Source: Arbacia lixula (Eukaryota > Echinodermata > Echinoidea > Arbacioida > Arbaciidae). Taken from it: 64,000 nt of DNA. Position 1 is the first letter of the stretch, and every line of letters begins with the position of its first letter. Location: contig OZ022577.1 in the NCBI GenBank assembly GCA_963669155.1, positions 11,373,395-11,437,394 of the forward strand, given 5' to 3'. Position numbers and translations under genes: made by a program. Positions 1-13,300 of the stretch are shown piece after piece. The notes beneath the pieces were generated by a model that was given only the letters and a program-made list of their open reading frames with translations, had not been told where the DNA came from and did not search any database.

Positions 1-103
1 TATAATTGAATATTTGTAGGAATTCATACTTAAAAAATACTCTGTAATCTCCTTTCCAAACTGATTGTGATCAGTTTGTGCATTGTAGTGTGTGGTTAGT
101 TTT

Positions 104-545
104 ATGCCTCCGCAAATAAGTTGGCGGATGGCATTATGTTTCTGGGTTGTCCGTTCGTCCGTCCGGATCTCATTGCCGTGACAAGTAAAAAAATTGACAA
201 ATTTCATCAAACTTATTACAATGATACTATATGGCAGGGCAAGAAACTGATTAGATTTTGGGTCATGTACGTCAAAGGTTAAAGGTTGCAAAGTCAAATT
301 TTACAATTTAATTTTTTTTCATGATAACTCAAGAAAAATCCAACCAAACTTCACCAAACATAGTTCAATGACACTGGTAATAATTATATGACAGGACAGT
401 TCAGTGAAATAATTGACCAATTTTCATCAAACTTTGTACAGTGATGATATACAGCATGGCAAGACATTGACTGATCAGATTTTGGGTCATATAGGTCAAA
501 GGTAACGGGTTCAAGATCAACTGTTTCTATGCATCAGAGGATGAA
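104..545. repeat. GCCTCCGC-type dispersed repeat (partial)
   Basis: Starts ATGCCTCCGC near 104 and carries a TCCGTTCGTCCGTCCGGA block and repeated GGTCAAAGGT phrases. The same vocabulary (ATGCCTCCGC, GACGGTCGGAC, TTCATTGACCTTTGAC, GGCGGAGGCAT) appears in the insertion at 31728-32374, so this is a second, diverged copy. The right end is not defined. Confidence 0.6.
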
Positions 546-2450
546 ATTTTACTAAATATATTAAAGATTTTGGCAAGTGTTTGTGCAGGAGGATGGTGGC
601 ATACCAGTCAACTGCGCGCATTTGAATTGCTCAAGTTCAAATAAAACATTGAGCTGACTTCATGATTTGTACAGAGGATTACCAGAAATAAATGGACCTT
701 TAACAGATAAAGTGTCACGTGCATTGAAGAATGGGTCATTATTTCTTTTTTAATCAAGGATGTGCTCCTTTTGACTTTTCTATTTCACTTGAAAGCGTTG
801 TTTTGTTTAGATCAGCATGTTTGCTGGCATGATGGGACAATATAGTGTGGGAGTGATTTTATCTGATCGTGCAAGGGTGTTCGTATTTGCATTTTTATTT
901 GTTTTCTGTTAGAGTTTGCGTATGTGTGTGTGCATGTGTGTGTGTAGATGATGTATGTATGGATGTATCAAACATGTATTTGTGCATATGCAGGTGTGTT
1001 CGTGTAAAAAAAAATGATTGCAGCCTTTGCAGGGCCTATTTTCATTGGCTTCAAAATCGGGAAGGGAGATATTACGATAAAGGGCAATTAACAGACGAGT
1101 TGCCCCCAGTCATGATCCTGGCCGTTACGGGGGTGAAGTCACCCTCGTGGGCCCACACATATTTTCTACCGAAGTCGGAATGTGTGTTCGTGTGGGCGCA
1201 AATGTTTCTTTCTGTGTTACCCATATCATATCATGTATGTATTTCCTTCTCCAGTTATATTATGTAGGAAATGAATTACTTTTTAAAAATATTTGCATGT
1301 CTTCTGATGTCAGCGTGTGTGTGCCTATATGTTTCCCTATGCATTATATATTACATGTTATTATTTTTTATGTCATACATATATTCACTTTCACCGTTAC
1401 ATTGTGGAGGAAAATAATTCCTTCTTTAAAATCTAATCACTCCAATATATCTACTGGTACTTCACACATCGCTTATCATACATGTATGCACTGTTGAACA
1501 GAATGACACTTCAAACCACAACAGCTGATTTAATATATATGACAAGCATTTAATTACACAACTTATATAAAGGTGTATCTATAGCATTTTATCTTTTTCA
1601 TCATGAACATCACAGATTTGGACAAATCTTTCAACTTATACTGTACACTGTTGTTTGATAACTACATACACTTGATGGCACATCTGCTTTGATTGCAAAC
1701 AAGCTATCAACACTTAATACAAATGGGAATTACGGTCAGGTTAAATTTCCTCAAACAAAATACAGTTGTAACTGAAGTGAAAGAACATGCTAAAAAGAGA
1801 AAAACAGACACATAAATCATTCCGATATACACAGGTAGTTGAAACGTTGGGTGAAATTATAGAATCAAATTGAAAACTACACGCTCTTGGCAAGTGTGAT
1901 CATTCCACTATGGCTAGGAAGCTATGATTTCACTTTCCCTCGACAGAGCTGAAGCTTACAAGATGTACATCCTAATCCACTAAAAAATACTGACTATAAA
2001 TATCAATGCATATAACACGCTTGTGAAGAAGTACATAAGTGAATATCTCATCACCACAACTGACTTCACAATTTGTCAATATTCAAGCAACAGATAGTGT
2101 CCACAAGAACGATTGCTTTGCGTACGAGAGCCCTTCAAGTGCAAATCATAATCTGCCTAGGTAATTTCGACAAGGAGTTCGGTGGAGTGAAGAAGAGCCC
2201 ACGAAAAGTACCGGGTGTTGTGCAAAATGTATCACTTTGCACATCATGAACAACAATGATCTTGTACATCACATTTGAAGTCACACATACTCATGCATGT
2301 ACATGTACATTGAATGTTCATCTGCAACAATGGAGAGACAATATTGGGGGTATCGACTCTTTTTTGCTCCATAGTCAAATCTATGCTCAAGTTCAGCACA
2401 CAAATCCCAGTTTTAGTCAGTTTATACATATTATGTACTAATCACATCAG

Positions 2451-2620
2451 GGGGGCTTTTCATGATAGTTGTCAGCACTCACTAAATAGTCAGTGCTGAC
2501 AATTTAAGTGAAATCCTCGGTTTTGATTGGGTGAGAGGCACTAGCCTCTGACTGTTACTATGGTAACTGTCAGAGAAAGACAACTTATCAGTGCCGACAA
2601 CTTTCATGAAATGCCCCCCT
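2451..2620. mobile_element. D-type hairpin MITE (CATTTCATGAAAGTTGTC type), copy 1
   Basis: Begins GGGGGCTTTTCATGATAG and ends with the mirror CTTTCATGAAATGCCCCCC. GTCAGCACT and AGTGCTGAC arms give an internal hairpin. A close relative with the same central sequence (TTTTGATTGG, TGAGAGG, TAGCCTCT) lies at 35000-35165. Confidence 0.8.
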
Positions 2621-3179
2621 GATGTCATATTGGGGACGACACTTCCACCATAATGATACCAACAAACACAGAAGTTGGTAAAGATACAATCTACAATGTA
2701 GCTGAAAAGGATACCTTGGCAATTAACTAAAAAAAAGGTGTAACTTTCTCTCCAAGTCACAAATGTACAGAATTATATATGCAATGTCTAGAATAGCATA
2801 CAATGGTATAAGGCTACATAGATGTTGGAGCAGAAAAACTTGGGAGTCATGCTATGGTATCTTGAAGGCAAAAATTAAGACTTTCAGGCACATCTAGCCG
2901 CATTTCAGAACTTTCAGCACAATTTCACACCATCAACATGTATGGTGTAGCAACAATATGTTATCAATGTTATAGCACTGAGAGAAATACAGAAACACAG
3001 ATAGAAAGACAGACAGATGGACATATAAACACTAACAGAGAGACAGACACACACTCACACACACGGAGATCTTTCATAATGTAGGGCAGGTCGATAAAGA
3101 CGGAGAAAAAAACGTGAGCACTGCATTAATGGATAAAGAAGTGTTGCCAATTTGGGAAGCTATACTATTGTTAATTTAC

Positions 3180-3359
3180 CTTTTTCAAGAACTTCCTTCA
3201 ATGCCTCGGGGTTATGAACAACATTAAACATCTTTTTTTGATATGTTATCAATACATTCACAAATTTACCAACAAGTGAGGAGACAGTTCCATAAGCTCC
3301 ATCTATACCATATTCCTCATAATACACGAATTCAGGTTGAAAACGGCACGTGAATAGAT
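3180..3359 (-). CDS. Candidate exon of an unidentified gene
   Basis: Between an AG at 3360 and a GTAAAT donor at 3179, the 180 nt read DLFTCRFQPEFVYYEEYGID, then GAYGTVSSLVGKFVNVLITY and QKKMFNVVHNPEALKEVLEK. The composition looks protein-like rather than random. It enters in phase 1, exactly what the candidate exon at 4889-4949 supplies, and leaves in phase 1. I do not recognise the family. The acceptor has a weak pyrimidine tract, so this could be a chance frame or a pseudogene piece. Confidence 0.35.
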
Positions 3360-4888
3360 CTTGAATCATTAGTGGGATGATAATACTTAATTCAGCTGAT
3401 CCACCATATTGAAATCATACCACATTACAACAATTCACTGCCATGAAACTTACCATAATTAATTGGTCAGTTGATATCATTTGTCTGGAAATAGCACTAG
3501 CTTACAAAGACAGCAAATTCTATGAATGGAGAGCATTCTAGTGGCTTGAGATAGAATGGAATATACACTCCAAACTCCCTTTGACAGGACTACGTATGGA
3601 TATCTACAGTCATTATGTAATGCCTTCTGGGAGCACTGCCTATCTAGACTGCCTTAACATTCAAATAAAAAATTAAACATTAACAAATCAGAATATAAAA
3701 ATGATTGAACAATATTCAGACATATTTTAGTGATTCACACACAAAATATACATGTATCCTCTTGGATACTTGAGCAAAACATCAACTTTATTGTTATATC
3801 TGTGTAAATTAACTATTTCAAGTCATGTTTTACTCATGCCTTCCACGTTTAGTACATAGTTTTTACTCACTTGCAATTATCCGTTCAATATCATGGAGAA
3901 CCACCAACGAAAATCAAAACACAAAGTGATAACGGGCAGCAGCATCTAGTAACTATAATATTCAACAATCACCATTGACTACATTCAGTCCAAGTATATT
4001 GTGTGCATTCTTCTCTCCTCCTTCATGCTAAAACAATGTACAGTGGATATAAATACACCAGTCGCATATTTCTATACAGGCTTTCATACAGTCGTGTTAC
4101 AATCTGAGTAATGAATATGTAACACTCTCTTGCAAGAATAATTGGTCTTCAGCAGCATAGAATGACAATAAAGCTCATTCCAAATGCAAACAAATGGTAC
4201 GTTTTATATGTCAAAAATGACGAGAGAAAAAAAATTATCATTTTATTCTGCCTGCTGTTAACTTATACTTTCAACACGACACTAGTTGTTGTCACAGATG
4301 CTCTAAAAATTGATTTAAAAAAAAAAATTCTACATCCTTACAATACAACATATCAAAATTCATAAAATCGCACATAAGCATTCTGCATAAACATATGCAT
4401 TCATAATAAATAAATACTTTCTCCTCATTAAACCTGTTATCTTAGGTCATTGTTTGAAAGTAAGAGAAGTCCCTTAAATTTGGCAGTTTGCAAGCCTCAG
4501 ATGTACATGTTAGGTGTCGCTTTGTTACCAACTATAGAAAGTCAATCCTATTAAGAAAAACATAATCAAGACCGTAGATACGCTCTAAATGGAAAAGAAA
4601 TAACACTCACCTGACAAGTTGGTCAAATGAACACATGCTTCTATGACAATTTTAAGAGCAATAATGCCTTCATTTTGTAGCGAAGGCATACAAAGGCTGC
4701 AAGCAGGTTTGGTTGAAAATTCTTCAGTTATGCTTAAAAGCAAAAGGTAAATGATATTTCACAATTTATCCTCATCACTTTCATAATCCCAGTAAGCAAC
4801 CTCCACCCGCCCCACCCCTCTCCCTCTACCCATACTGAACTTTGAAACTTGAAATATAATATGATCAGTCCAAGCCTGTGAAACATAC

Positions 4889-4949
4889 CATATTCATCCC
4901 TTTCAAGATGCTCTGGGAAATGAGCCCAAGATTCTACTCCAACTACAAT
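4889..4949 (-). CDS. Candidate exon upstream of the 3180-3359 exon, unidentified gene
   Basis: The acceptor CTTGTAAGTGCAAG precedes 4949 and the donor GTATGT follows 4889. The 61 nt read IVVGVESWAHFPEHLERDEY plus one base, which joins in phase with the exon at 3359. No family recognised. It lies 2.1 kb downstream of the ACBD3 stop on the same strand, so it is either a separate tandem gene or lies within a long ACBD3 3' UTR. Confidence 0.35.
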
Positions 4950-6060
4950 CTTGCACTTACAAGACAAGAAAATACAGAATATTATGACATACAAACAGCC
5001 AAAGTCAGACCTACATTCCATTCAAATCCTTCAAGCTGCACTGCACCAATTAGCCACACAAGGTTATTTCATTTTTTACCAAAAATATACATATTCTCTA
5101 TTCAACCTCATTGCAAAGTATACTTGTATCACTGGATTCATAGCGGCATTGACTTTTTAACCATTCAGTGAGGGCTTCATAACTAAATACTTCACAGATC
5201 AAGATGCTTTCAACTTGAAGCAAGTAAAGAGAATAGTATAATTGGGGGAAATGGCTTTGTCATCAAAGATGAACACTTCCTCTGAAAACTTGTGAAGGCA
5301 AAAAATGTATAAATTAAAATGTTTTCAAGGAAATTGCTGAAATGTATTCCATGCCCAAGTATAAAGTCTCATCAAGCTTAACATGGGGGGATACTTCACA
5401 TAGACACACACATTCAATGTAAATGTGAACATGGCCTTTATGCCTTACAGATGAATAATAAATAAAGATAATTCTGTTCAAGTCAGCACTAACTCTGTGC
5501 ATCAATAAAACTTAATAAGCACAAAGATAATAGCTTGAATGCCTTGTAGGCAGTGACTTGATTACATATTTGACTTTCACCAGTTGTACGATCCCCGCCA
5601 AGCACAATACATGAATCGACAACAGACCGGTAGTACAATGTACTACTAACTTTTTGTTCTGCGTACTTGTATATTTTTTTCACAAATTAGAACTTACCCC
5701 AAACTTTAGCTAGTTTAAGTTGTGAATGTACTTCCATACTTAAATGGGCATTTATGTACATTATGTGTGTTGCAGTCTGAATATATGTAAGAGCGTCGTT
5801 AATTTGGCAGGTGAGAACACAGTCATGAACATCACAGACATTGTACCCTCATATAAACAAACTAATAGAGCACGTTCCGCTTTCCATTTTCTACACTGCA
5901 CTCATCCGTAGGTGTTACTAGGTGGGAAGTGTCCATGTGAGCAGAGAGTAGTAATGTTTAAACACTGATTAAACACAAGAATTTGTGACAGTGTGAACAA
6001 TGCTGGCCTGCCTACTGGTATTAGATAGTTTGAAAAACCACTTGGTCTAATCGTCACCTT

Positions 6061-6160
6061 GTTCAATCTGATGTTTGATCAATGATCATTTGATCCATCA
6101 TCTTTCCTTAGTTCAATCTGATGTTTGATCAATGATCATTTGATCCATCATCTTTCCTTT
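6061..6160. repeat. Perfect 50 bp tandem duplication
   Basis: Two head-to-tail 50 bp units (6061-6110, 6111-6160) beginning GTTCAATCTGATGTTTGATC are identical except at the last base. The near identity implies a very recent event. Confidence 0.95.
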
Positions 6161-6288
6161 AAACACACACCATTACACTGTTCATCCAATATACTGTAAT
6201 CAACGTTGATGGGTGAAACCAGGTGATGGGTAGACCAAGTGTTGTGGACCAAGAGCAAACATAATGTCTTGATCAGATCCATCAATAA

Positions 6289-6808
6289 CCCCATTCATAT
6301 ACACCACCTATCCGCAAAATAAGTGCAGCACTTGTGGCAATTTTGCCGATGCATTACCGATAGATGCATATAAGAACAAGAATCACTCAAATAATGCAGC
6401 ATTCCCATCTTCCCTTATTCCACTTATTTTGCAGCTATTTTATGGATCAGGACTGAGTAATAATACCACAATATTGCGGTAAGCGAATCTTATAAGCTTA
6501 TAATCTTATAAACTGCGTCCACAAAATAGCCTTAAATGTTGCACCTGATGCATCACACTCTGGCATGTGGTTTGTTAATTGCTCAGCTCATATGGTTTAG
6601 CGGAACATGTCAGCAACAGATGTTTCTTCTAGCTAGGGGTTTGGAGAGATTCCAGCTGTCCAAAATAGTGCAATATTACGTCTTTTTTCAGGATATATGA
6701 ACATTATATATGATATATGTCTTTTTAGAGGCTCGCTGGAAACTTTCTTACAGAAGTGCATCTGTAATAACAGCAGTAATATCATGATTATGGTATATTA
6801 ACGGGGCT
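6289..6808. mobile_element. E-family element (CCCNTTCATATACACC), copy 1
   Basis: Starts CCCCATTCATATACACC and ends near TATATTAACGGGGC. The interior phrases ACCGATAGATGC, AATCACTCAAATAATGC and GGAAACTTTCTTAC recur at 40026-40388, and the left end recurs at 63858-64000. Confidence 0.75.
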
Positions 6809-7058
6809 AATAAGAGATATGATTATAGTTTCAATAGGCTTACTGAAGACTAAACCACATTACAAAGTGTCTACAGGAGATTAAGCAATCAGAGAAATAA
6901 TGACCAGCGCTCGCAACCGGTCTTACGACATGTAGACAAAAATCATGATTGACTATTTAAATAGGCAACATAATGTCTGGATTAGAAGTTACGGTACTAA
7001 TCACGCATGACAAGTCTAGTGGAGATTAGACCAGATTAGACACGGACCGAACATTCGT

Positions 7059-7318
7059 CTAGCTCTCAACAGCGTCAGGTGGCGTCTTCCCGGGCTGGGA
7101 GTCGCGGGTGTAGTAGACGCGGTAGTAGAGCGTCTTGGAACGGAACAGGGAGTAGGAGTTGTCAAACTTGAGCAGGTAGATTCCCCGCCCGGGGTACTTG
7201 TGGCTGCCGGCGTAGACCTCCTGGTGGCAGTCCCGCCGGTAGATGGGAATGATCTCATCCATAGGGGGGCCTCCCCGGTCCTTCGCCCCCTGCTCCACAT
7301 CGCTTTTACCCGCTGCTC
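7059..7318 (-). CDS. ACBD3: ACBD3 exon 9: end of GOLD domain and stop
   Basis: The acceptor TGTTGCAG precedes 7318 and a TAG stop ends at 7059. It encodes [40 protein letters not shown] and [17 protein letters not shown], the last GOLD strands. Vertebrate ACBD3 ends at or near V-Y-Y-T-R, whereas this protein continues with [14 protein letters not shown]. The exon is noticeably more GC-rich than its flanks. Confidence 0.93.
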
Positions 7319-10300
7319 CTGCAACATAGGATAGTGATGGGCACAGTACAGCGCTGTCATTAAGATAATCTTAACATTACTATAGTACCAAAGTGGTGTT
7401 GTCGTATCGAGAGTTATGCACGGTTCTGGTGTTAAACAACACCACTGAAGTAAGAATTTCACTGGTCTGACACTCACTATTGTGATAGTGTCGGGCACTC
7501 CCAATAAGAGTCCTGCTATGCTCACCACTATTTGCTCTACCATCATAGTTTATAACCACTTGTTTTGACAAGAGCTTATATGACGTCATGCTTCAGTACT
7601 CTGTAGTATAATAATTGTAATAATAATTATTTCATACCCAAATTGCTGATGAAAGATAAAAAAAAAAAAAAAAGGATTCAAAAGTTTGACTGCTGCTTGT
7701 TTGGAAGTACAAGCACAACAAATACAAGTTATGCCTTGAGAAACTGTAAGCCAGAGGGGTGTTTTATCAAGCTGTTCTTAAATTAAGAACGACTGTAAGC
7801 ATGACTGGTGACTCTTTCTTCTGCTAAATCAGACTCTCAATGATTTTGATTCACATCTGTTAAAGTTGAAATCTGATCTTTGTAAATTAAAATTATTCTT
7901 GCTAATGCTGAGTTAAAGATTTGTAATATATTTGATTAGGATTGTTGGAAATAAGCTCCGACTGTGTTGACACAGGAACAAATTTGGGTATCTCATTTAG
8001 CACAAGAAAGGGTCACCAGTCATGCATAAAGTTGTTCGTAGCTAAAGAACAGCTTGGTAAAACACCCCTCTCCTGATTTTTTCTTATCATCATTGATGTC
8101 CAGCATCAGTAAGAGAATTGAACCGCTCACCTTCCTCATCCTCGAACTCCTCCTCATCCTCGCTGGAGTCGCTGACATGCACACTGATAGCGTTGCTCTC
8201 AGCCTCCGTCCACTCAAAGTACAGCCCGAAGCCGATGTCGTAGCTGTCCGTGGCAAACTCCCAGAAGATGTATTTGCCATCCTGGTGGGTGGGCACGCGC
8301 ACCGTGACTGTCTCACCGTGTCCCACCTTGATCACAGACTCCTTCTCCGACACCAGCTCTTTCTTGAACTCCTTGATGTTCTTGCGGGTCCAGCAGGACG
8401 CCTTGCAGATGACGGGGTATTGCTCGTCTGCAAAATGGAGTTATTACAAACATATATTAGCTCATCTATCTATTTCATTTACAACAATTTGATGCTCTTT
8501 AAAGGGATAGTCTACCCTAAAATTAAATTGGTTTCAATTAAAGTAGATAGAACAAAGAAATATATTAGTAAAGGTTTGATCAAAATATACAAAAAAGTTA
8601 TGATTGTTTTAAATTTTTATTTTGTCAAGTGTGACATGTTCACCCCATTTGTTGTGTACTCTTTTTTTCCCCCATAAATTGCCTTCTTTCTGTTCTTTGA
8701 TGAAGAAATGTTATTTTTTAATAGGGGTGTGTGTGTAAAAACATAGATCCTATAATAAATCAAATGCACAGGTGAAATGGTGAGTGAGAAAATTGACATT
8801 TACAAAAAAATTGTACTCAACATATGGGAGAGCACTTTGCAGGTGACGTCACAAAGTTAAAACTTCAAAATGACTTTCTTTTTCTTTTACCGATTTTCAT
8901 CTAACTTTCACTAATATGTTTCTTTTATGTTTATGCTTTTATTAAAACCAACTAAACTTCAGGGTGAACTATCCCTTCAATAGAGGTCCAGGTGATGACA
9001 GATAACACGGAACTGCTCATCTGAAGAATGGAGTTATTACAAATACTAGTTCATTGGATAACTCGTTTTTTATCAATTTGTTGATGTCCTAGTGGGTGAA
9101 GTAGGTTGCCTTGCAGAAGACAGGGTATTGCTCATCTGCACAATGGACTTGTTATTCTTCTGAAACCCTGGTTGCTAAATTTGTCCCTCTTTGTAACACC
9201 AATCATAATTCTTTCCATAGCCCTTTTGGTTACTCTAAGTTTTCTCTCCAGCCTCTTAGTTTGATTATCAAGTTTTAAATAAACCTTTGACCTCTAACAG
9301 ATTTGATACCAAATCTCAACAAAATCCCATGTGGTGTTCCATCTTTCTATCAAGTTTGGTTGAAAGTCTCTGACTTGTAAGTTATCACAATCAAATGCCA
9401 TTGACCTTTTCCTAGCATTTCATCAATGTCATCTCCATCTCACTTTAAGTCTATGACCAAGCTATGGACAACAAAAGTCCAGGATATTGACAATGATCTT
9501 GCTTACCATCACCATTCAGGGGTATTGTGTTGATGTCTCCATTGGGGGGTGCAGCAGTTCCATCCCCATTCAGATCGAGCTGGCTGAAGTCTTGTGGTAA
9601 TGTGTTTGTCGCTGTGCCATCTTGCATTGCAACTCCATCTGGATAGTGGAACAAGAGGATTTGGGATGAAGTGAAATGCTTGGGACTGAACCGGTCCTTG
9701 GACGTGGTAGCCTAGCACTTAAATACAACAATGGTAATGGCCAAACTTATAGAACAGTTCATTCCAATGAAAAGTTCCTATATAACAGAAACTTCAAGAG
9801 TGCATAACCTAAAGTTTTTTTGGGTGCTCATTATTTGTTATACCCCTTTTAATAAGTTAGTATGAAAGACATTAGTTTATACACATCCAATCATAGATGC
9901 AAAACACTCTCTTTTTGTCTTGTTAGTTTGGTCAAATAGCAACTTAGCTCTCGATCACATAGTCTGCTTTTTATGAGAAAAATGCTCATAAAGGCTTTTG
10001 AGCACAAACAATTCTAGTCCTTATTGAATTAAAATCTATCATTCCAGCAATCAGTGCTTAATACTCAACTTCCGCATTTCCTATTCCTTGACAAGTTTTA
10101 ATAAAATATACCCACCGCTGACTAGACAAGCACTGGGATGCTTGCGGTTGTGAAATGCTGATAGTCTACTTGACTGCTAACGGTTATTCACACCAAGGGT
10201 GGTTTTTATGTTTTTCTGGTGATTTCTCTCCTCAAATTATGCTGATGAAAAAAGTGGTGGTAATTTTATTTTCAGCACCCTACCACATATACAGTGTACA

Positions 10301-13300
10301 TGTAATAAACATCAAAAGCTAGCATGAATGCAGCCGACATATTATCTCCGTCTCTGCCCGACTCCATACTCTGTTATGGGAATGGTGTGTACTACCACTG
10401 CAAAAATGCCTCAATGCCGCATAAAGAGTTAAATCCTTGTGCTTTACGTACATAAAGTCAAGTATGTTGCAGGGATTTTATTTCCACGACATATCACTCT
10501 ACAGCACAAGCATTTATGAGAGGTGAGCTGCGAAAACTCATTCAGTACCAAAGCAATTCAAGAGTGAAATATAGTCATTTTTTGTTCTTTAAATTGGCAA
10601 TACTTTGAAATCTTTCAAAATGTCATAACATACTAATTATAGCAATACTTCTGCTAATTTGAATATCAAAAAATATAAGCACTTAAAAAAACTCACTGAT
10701 CAGAGGATTCAGTCTGGATTCAAAAAGGTTTACCAATTTGTAGATTTAGTACTGGTAGGCATTTTAAATTTATTTTCAAAATCATAACACAGATAAACCG
10801 TATTGCTAAATGACAAAAAAAGCTTAATATTGTGCCCAAAATGAAGCCTTCTCATTTGATACTTCTGTGTTTAATACTTGCTATCAAAAGACTTGGCCCA
10901 AAACTAAAATTTTCCATGGCTAGTCCCAAACAGTGCTATTAGTTGTATTAAGTCAGGCTTTACCGGGGCGGGGGTGTGCTTGTGCATGGCTAATGGTTCA
11001 GTGTGTTACTTTCAACAAGGACTCTCTGTTCAAAGTGAAGAAAACAGCACATCATCATGACCAGAGATACAAGAGGGTGGGGGTGGGGAGAAATTCAGGT
11101 AGTGACTGGCTTCTATCAACACTTGAGAACTGATGTTTACACCAGAAGTGCTAATTCAGTTTGGAGAAGCAAATAAGAACGGGACCCATAGTAATTGCAG
11201 AATGACATTCCATTGATTACCGGTCCAGTAGCCTTTTTCATATCTACCTAATACCCATAAGAAGTCTGAACATTGATCAAAAATTGATGTGCAGTGGCCA
11301 TTATGTAGGTCCCATGCCGTAGCCAACCAATCAATCAATCAATCAATCAATTAGAGTAGCTTGTCAGAATCTGACGTTGCGTGTCAGAATGAATTCCTGT
11401 TTTTGCTGGCAGTGGCGTACGATGTCGAGGGGCCTTATGCCGGTGACATCTCTGAGCCAAGAGAGAAAAAGTCAACCTCTGTCGTCCTCTTGACCTACTG
11501 AACTACTGAGTTGAAATGAGCTGTAAAAGTACTACGCGGTAATTTAAAAATAAAGGCTGACAAACCTGGTTGACTCTCCATGCCTGCTGAAAGCTGAAAG
11601 TTGTGATTGTGTTGCTGCTGCTGATGATGTTGTAGATGTTGCTGCTGTTGCTGTTGATTTTGAGCTTGTTGAACCTGCTGCATATACTCCTGGTAGTAGT
11701 GCTCTTGCAGCTGTTGTAAGAAAACTTGTTGCTATGACAACAAGAAATGGTAAAAACAGAAATGTGTTACTCACACATGTATATAATATTACCTTGCCTT
11801 TCCATAAACTTCCTTTACTCTCTCTAGTACCATGCAAAGTGATTATTTGTCTCTCAATAGCAAGACCGTGGGTTTGAGACCTACATGTGTCCTTGCAATA
11901 GCGTTTTTCGCCCATCCCCCCCCCCCACCCCTTCTAGGGAAAACACTCCATCCCTCAGATAGGACTTTAAATGGACATCCAGTGATAGAAGAGGCACACT
12001 CAACGCATGTGAAAGATCCCTTTTCACTTCTCGATTATAAGAGAGCAGCGTGAAAACCTGGTGGAGTGGACAGAAATCTTATACTGGAAAATGGGAGAGA
12101 AATGCGAACCCCTCATGGTTTACCCCAGAAGGTTATATAGCCTGCAATCAGTATCAGACAGGCATTAGAGTGCCATATGTTATACATGTTATATAATAAT
12201 AATCATTATTACACACAAAAACGATGTTCAGTTCATCAGTTCATTTCTGAGGACAAGGTAGAATATTCAAATAAGACCCATAATCCTTTTACCCACAGAA
12301 GATGCATTGAGCTTAAGAAGGAGCAAAGGGAGTCATGCATTTTTTCAGGAAAGACAATATACCACAGATACCATGCAACCGTGTGTGGTTGATAGTGACA
12401 CGCCAGCACAGAAGGTACATTTCATTGCTGATCAAGTAAGAATTATACTAGACTGCTCAATTCAATTTGATTCTATTGCTGTCTAAATGCCACCGCCGAC
12501 AACATGATCTGATCAGTAGGACCGAATGACTGCAGAATTGTGGCAAATTCTTTTAGTCTGTGGTGTCGGTCGAATACAAATATCTTCTTGGGTCACCAGA
12601 CTATATTTATTTGTATTTGTTCTAAAAGTAGAAAAGAATTTAATCCATTGCCAATGACAATTTTAGCCCTTGTTATGGGGAGGGAATGGGAATATCATTG
12701 CAGAGATTTGCCTTAAATCATAATTATGTTTGACTTATTCTATTGACACTACATATTCCTGTGCTGTTGTTCCTCTTCTTGGCACATTTATGTTGCACTG
12801 TTTGTTATACTTGCATTGTTATACAACATGTTCTATTTGTGATGCAAATATCTTGAATTGTTGTGCAAATATGTTAAATTGTTATATAAATATGTTTTAT
12901 ACAACATCCTGGGTGGAAAGTTTGGAAATCCATGAAGGAGTGTATACCTTTTCTTTAGTAATATCAAATAACCAATCCTTAAAACAGGATATCATTTTAC
13001 AAGTAAGTTTTCCATTATCTTCTAACCTGGTCAACATATCATATTAGTATATCTTACACAATGTAAAGCTTTGAAAAATCTTTGAAAATGTGAGGTATTT
13101 TTCAGCATTTTCTATTTGCATTTTAGGTCTTTATATAACTCTTCTCCTCTTTCCAGCACTGCAGGATTCCTTAAAGACAGCCCGTCCCTTTTTCAGATAA
13201 TCACAAAATCATCGAAACATTGGCGAAACATATAGAGAAGTGTTAGCAAGCTGTACATGTATATTCATAATTTGAAACTTATACGTAGTGTAAAATTCAA

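Larger units (their letters stand above)
1..3179. other. No supported gene; dispersed repeats and AT-rich sequence
   Basis: Holds a GCCTCCGC-type dispersed repeat (104-545), a short TG-rich patch near 920-1000 and a hairpin element (2451-2620). Open frames here lack codon character or splice context. It may include the 3' end of the candidate gene whose exons lie at 3180-4949. Confidence 0.5.

Noticed and set aside
5489-5683. Minus-strand frame reading VVDSCIVLGGDRTTGE
   Set aside because: Follows a TACGCAG acceptor-like site but lacks a convincing donor and family resemblance; left out as unsupported.
7016-7546. 176-codon minus-strand frame across ACBD3 exon 9
   Set aside because: It is the shadow of the GOLD exon in another frame, running through the intron acceptor; the GOLD frame is the conserved one.
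8054-8677. 207-codon plus-strand frame opposite ACBD3 exon 8
   Set aside because: Antisense shadow of a GC-rich coding exon, continuing into a transposon.
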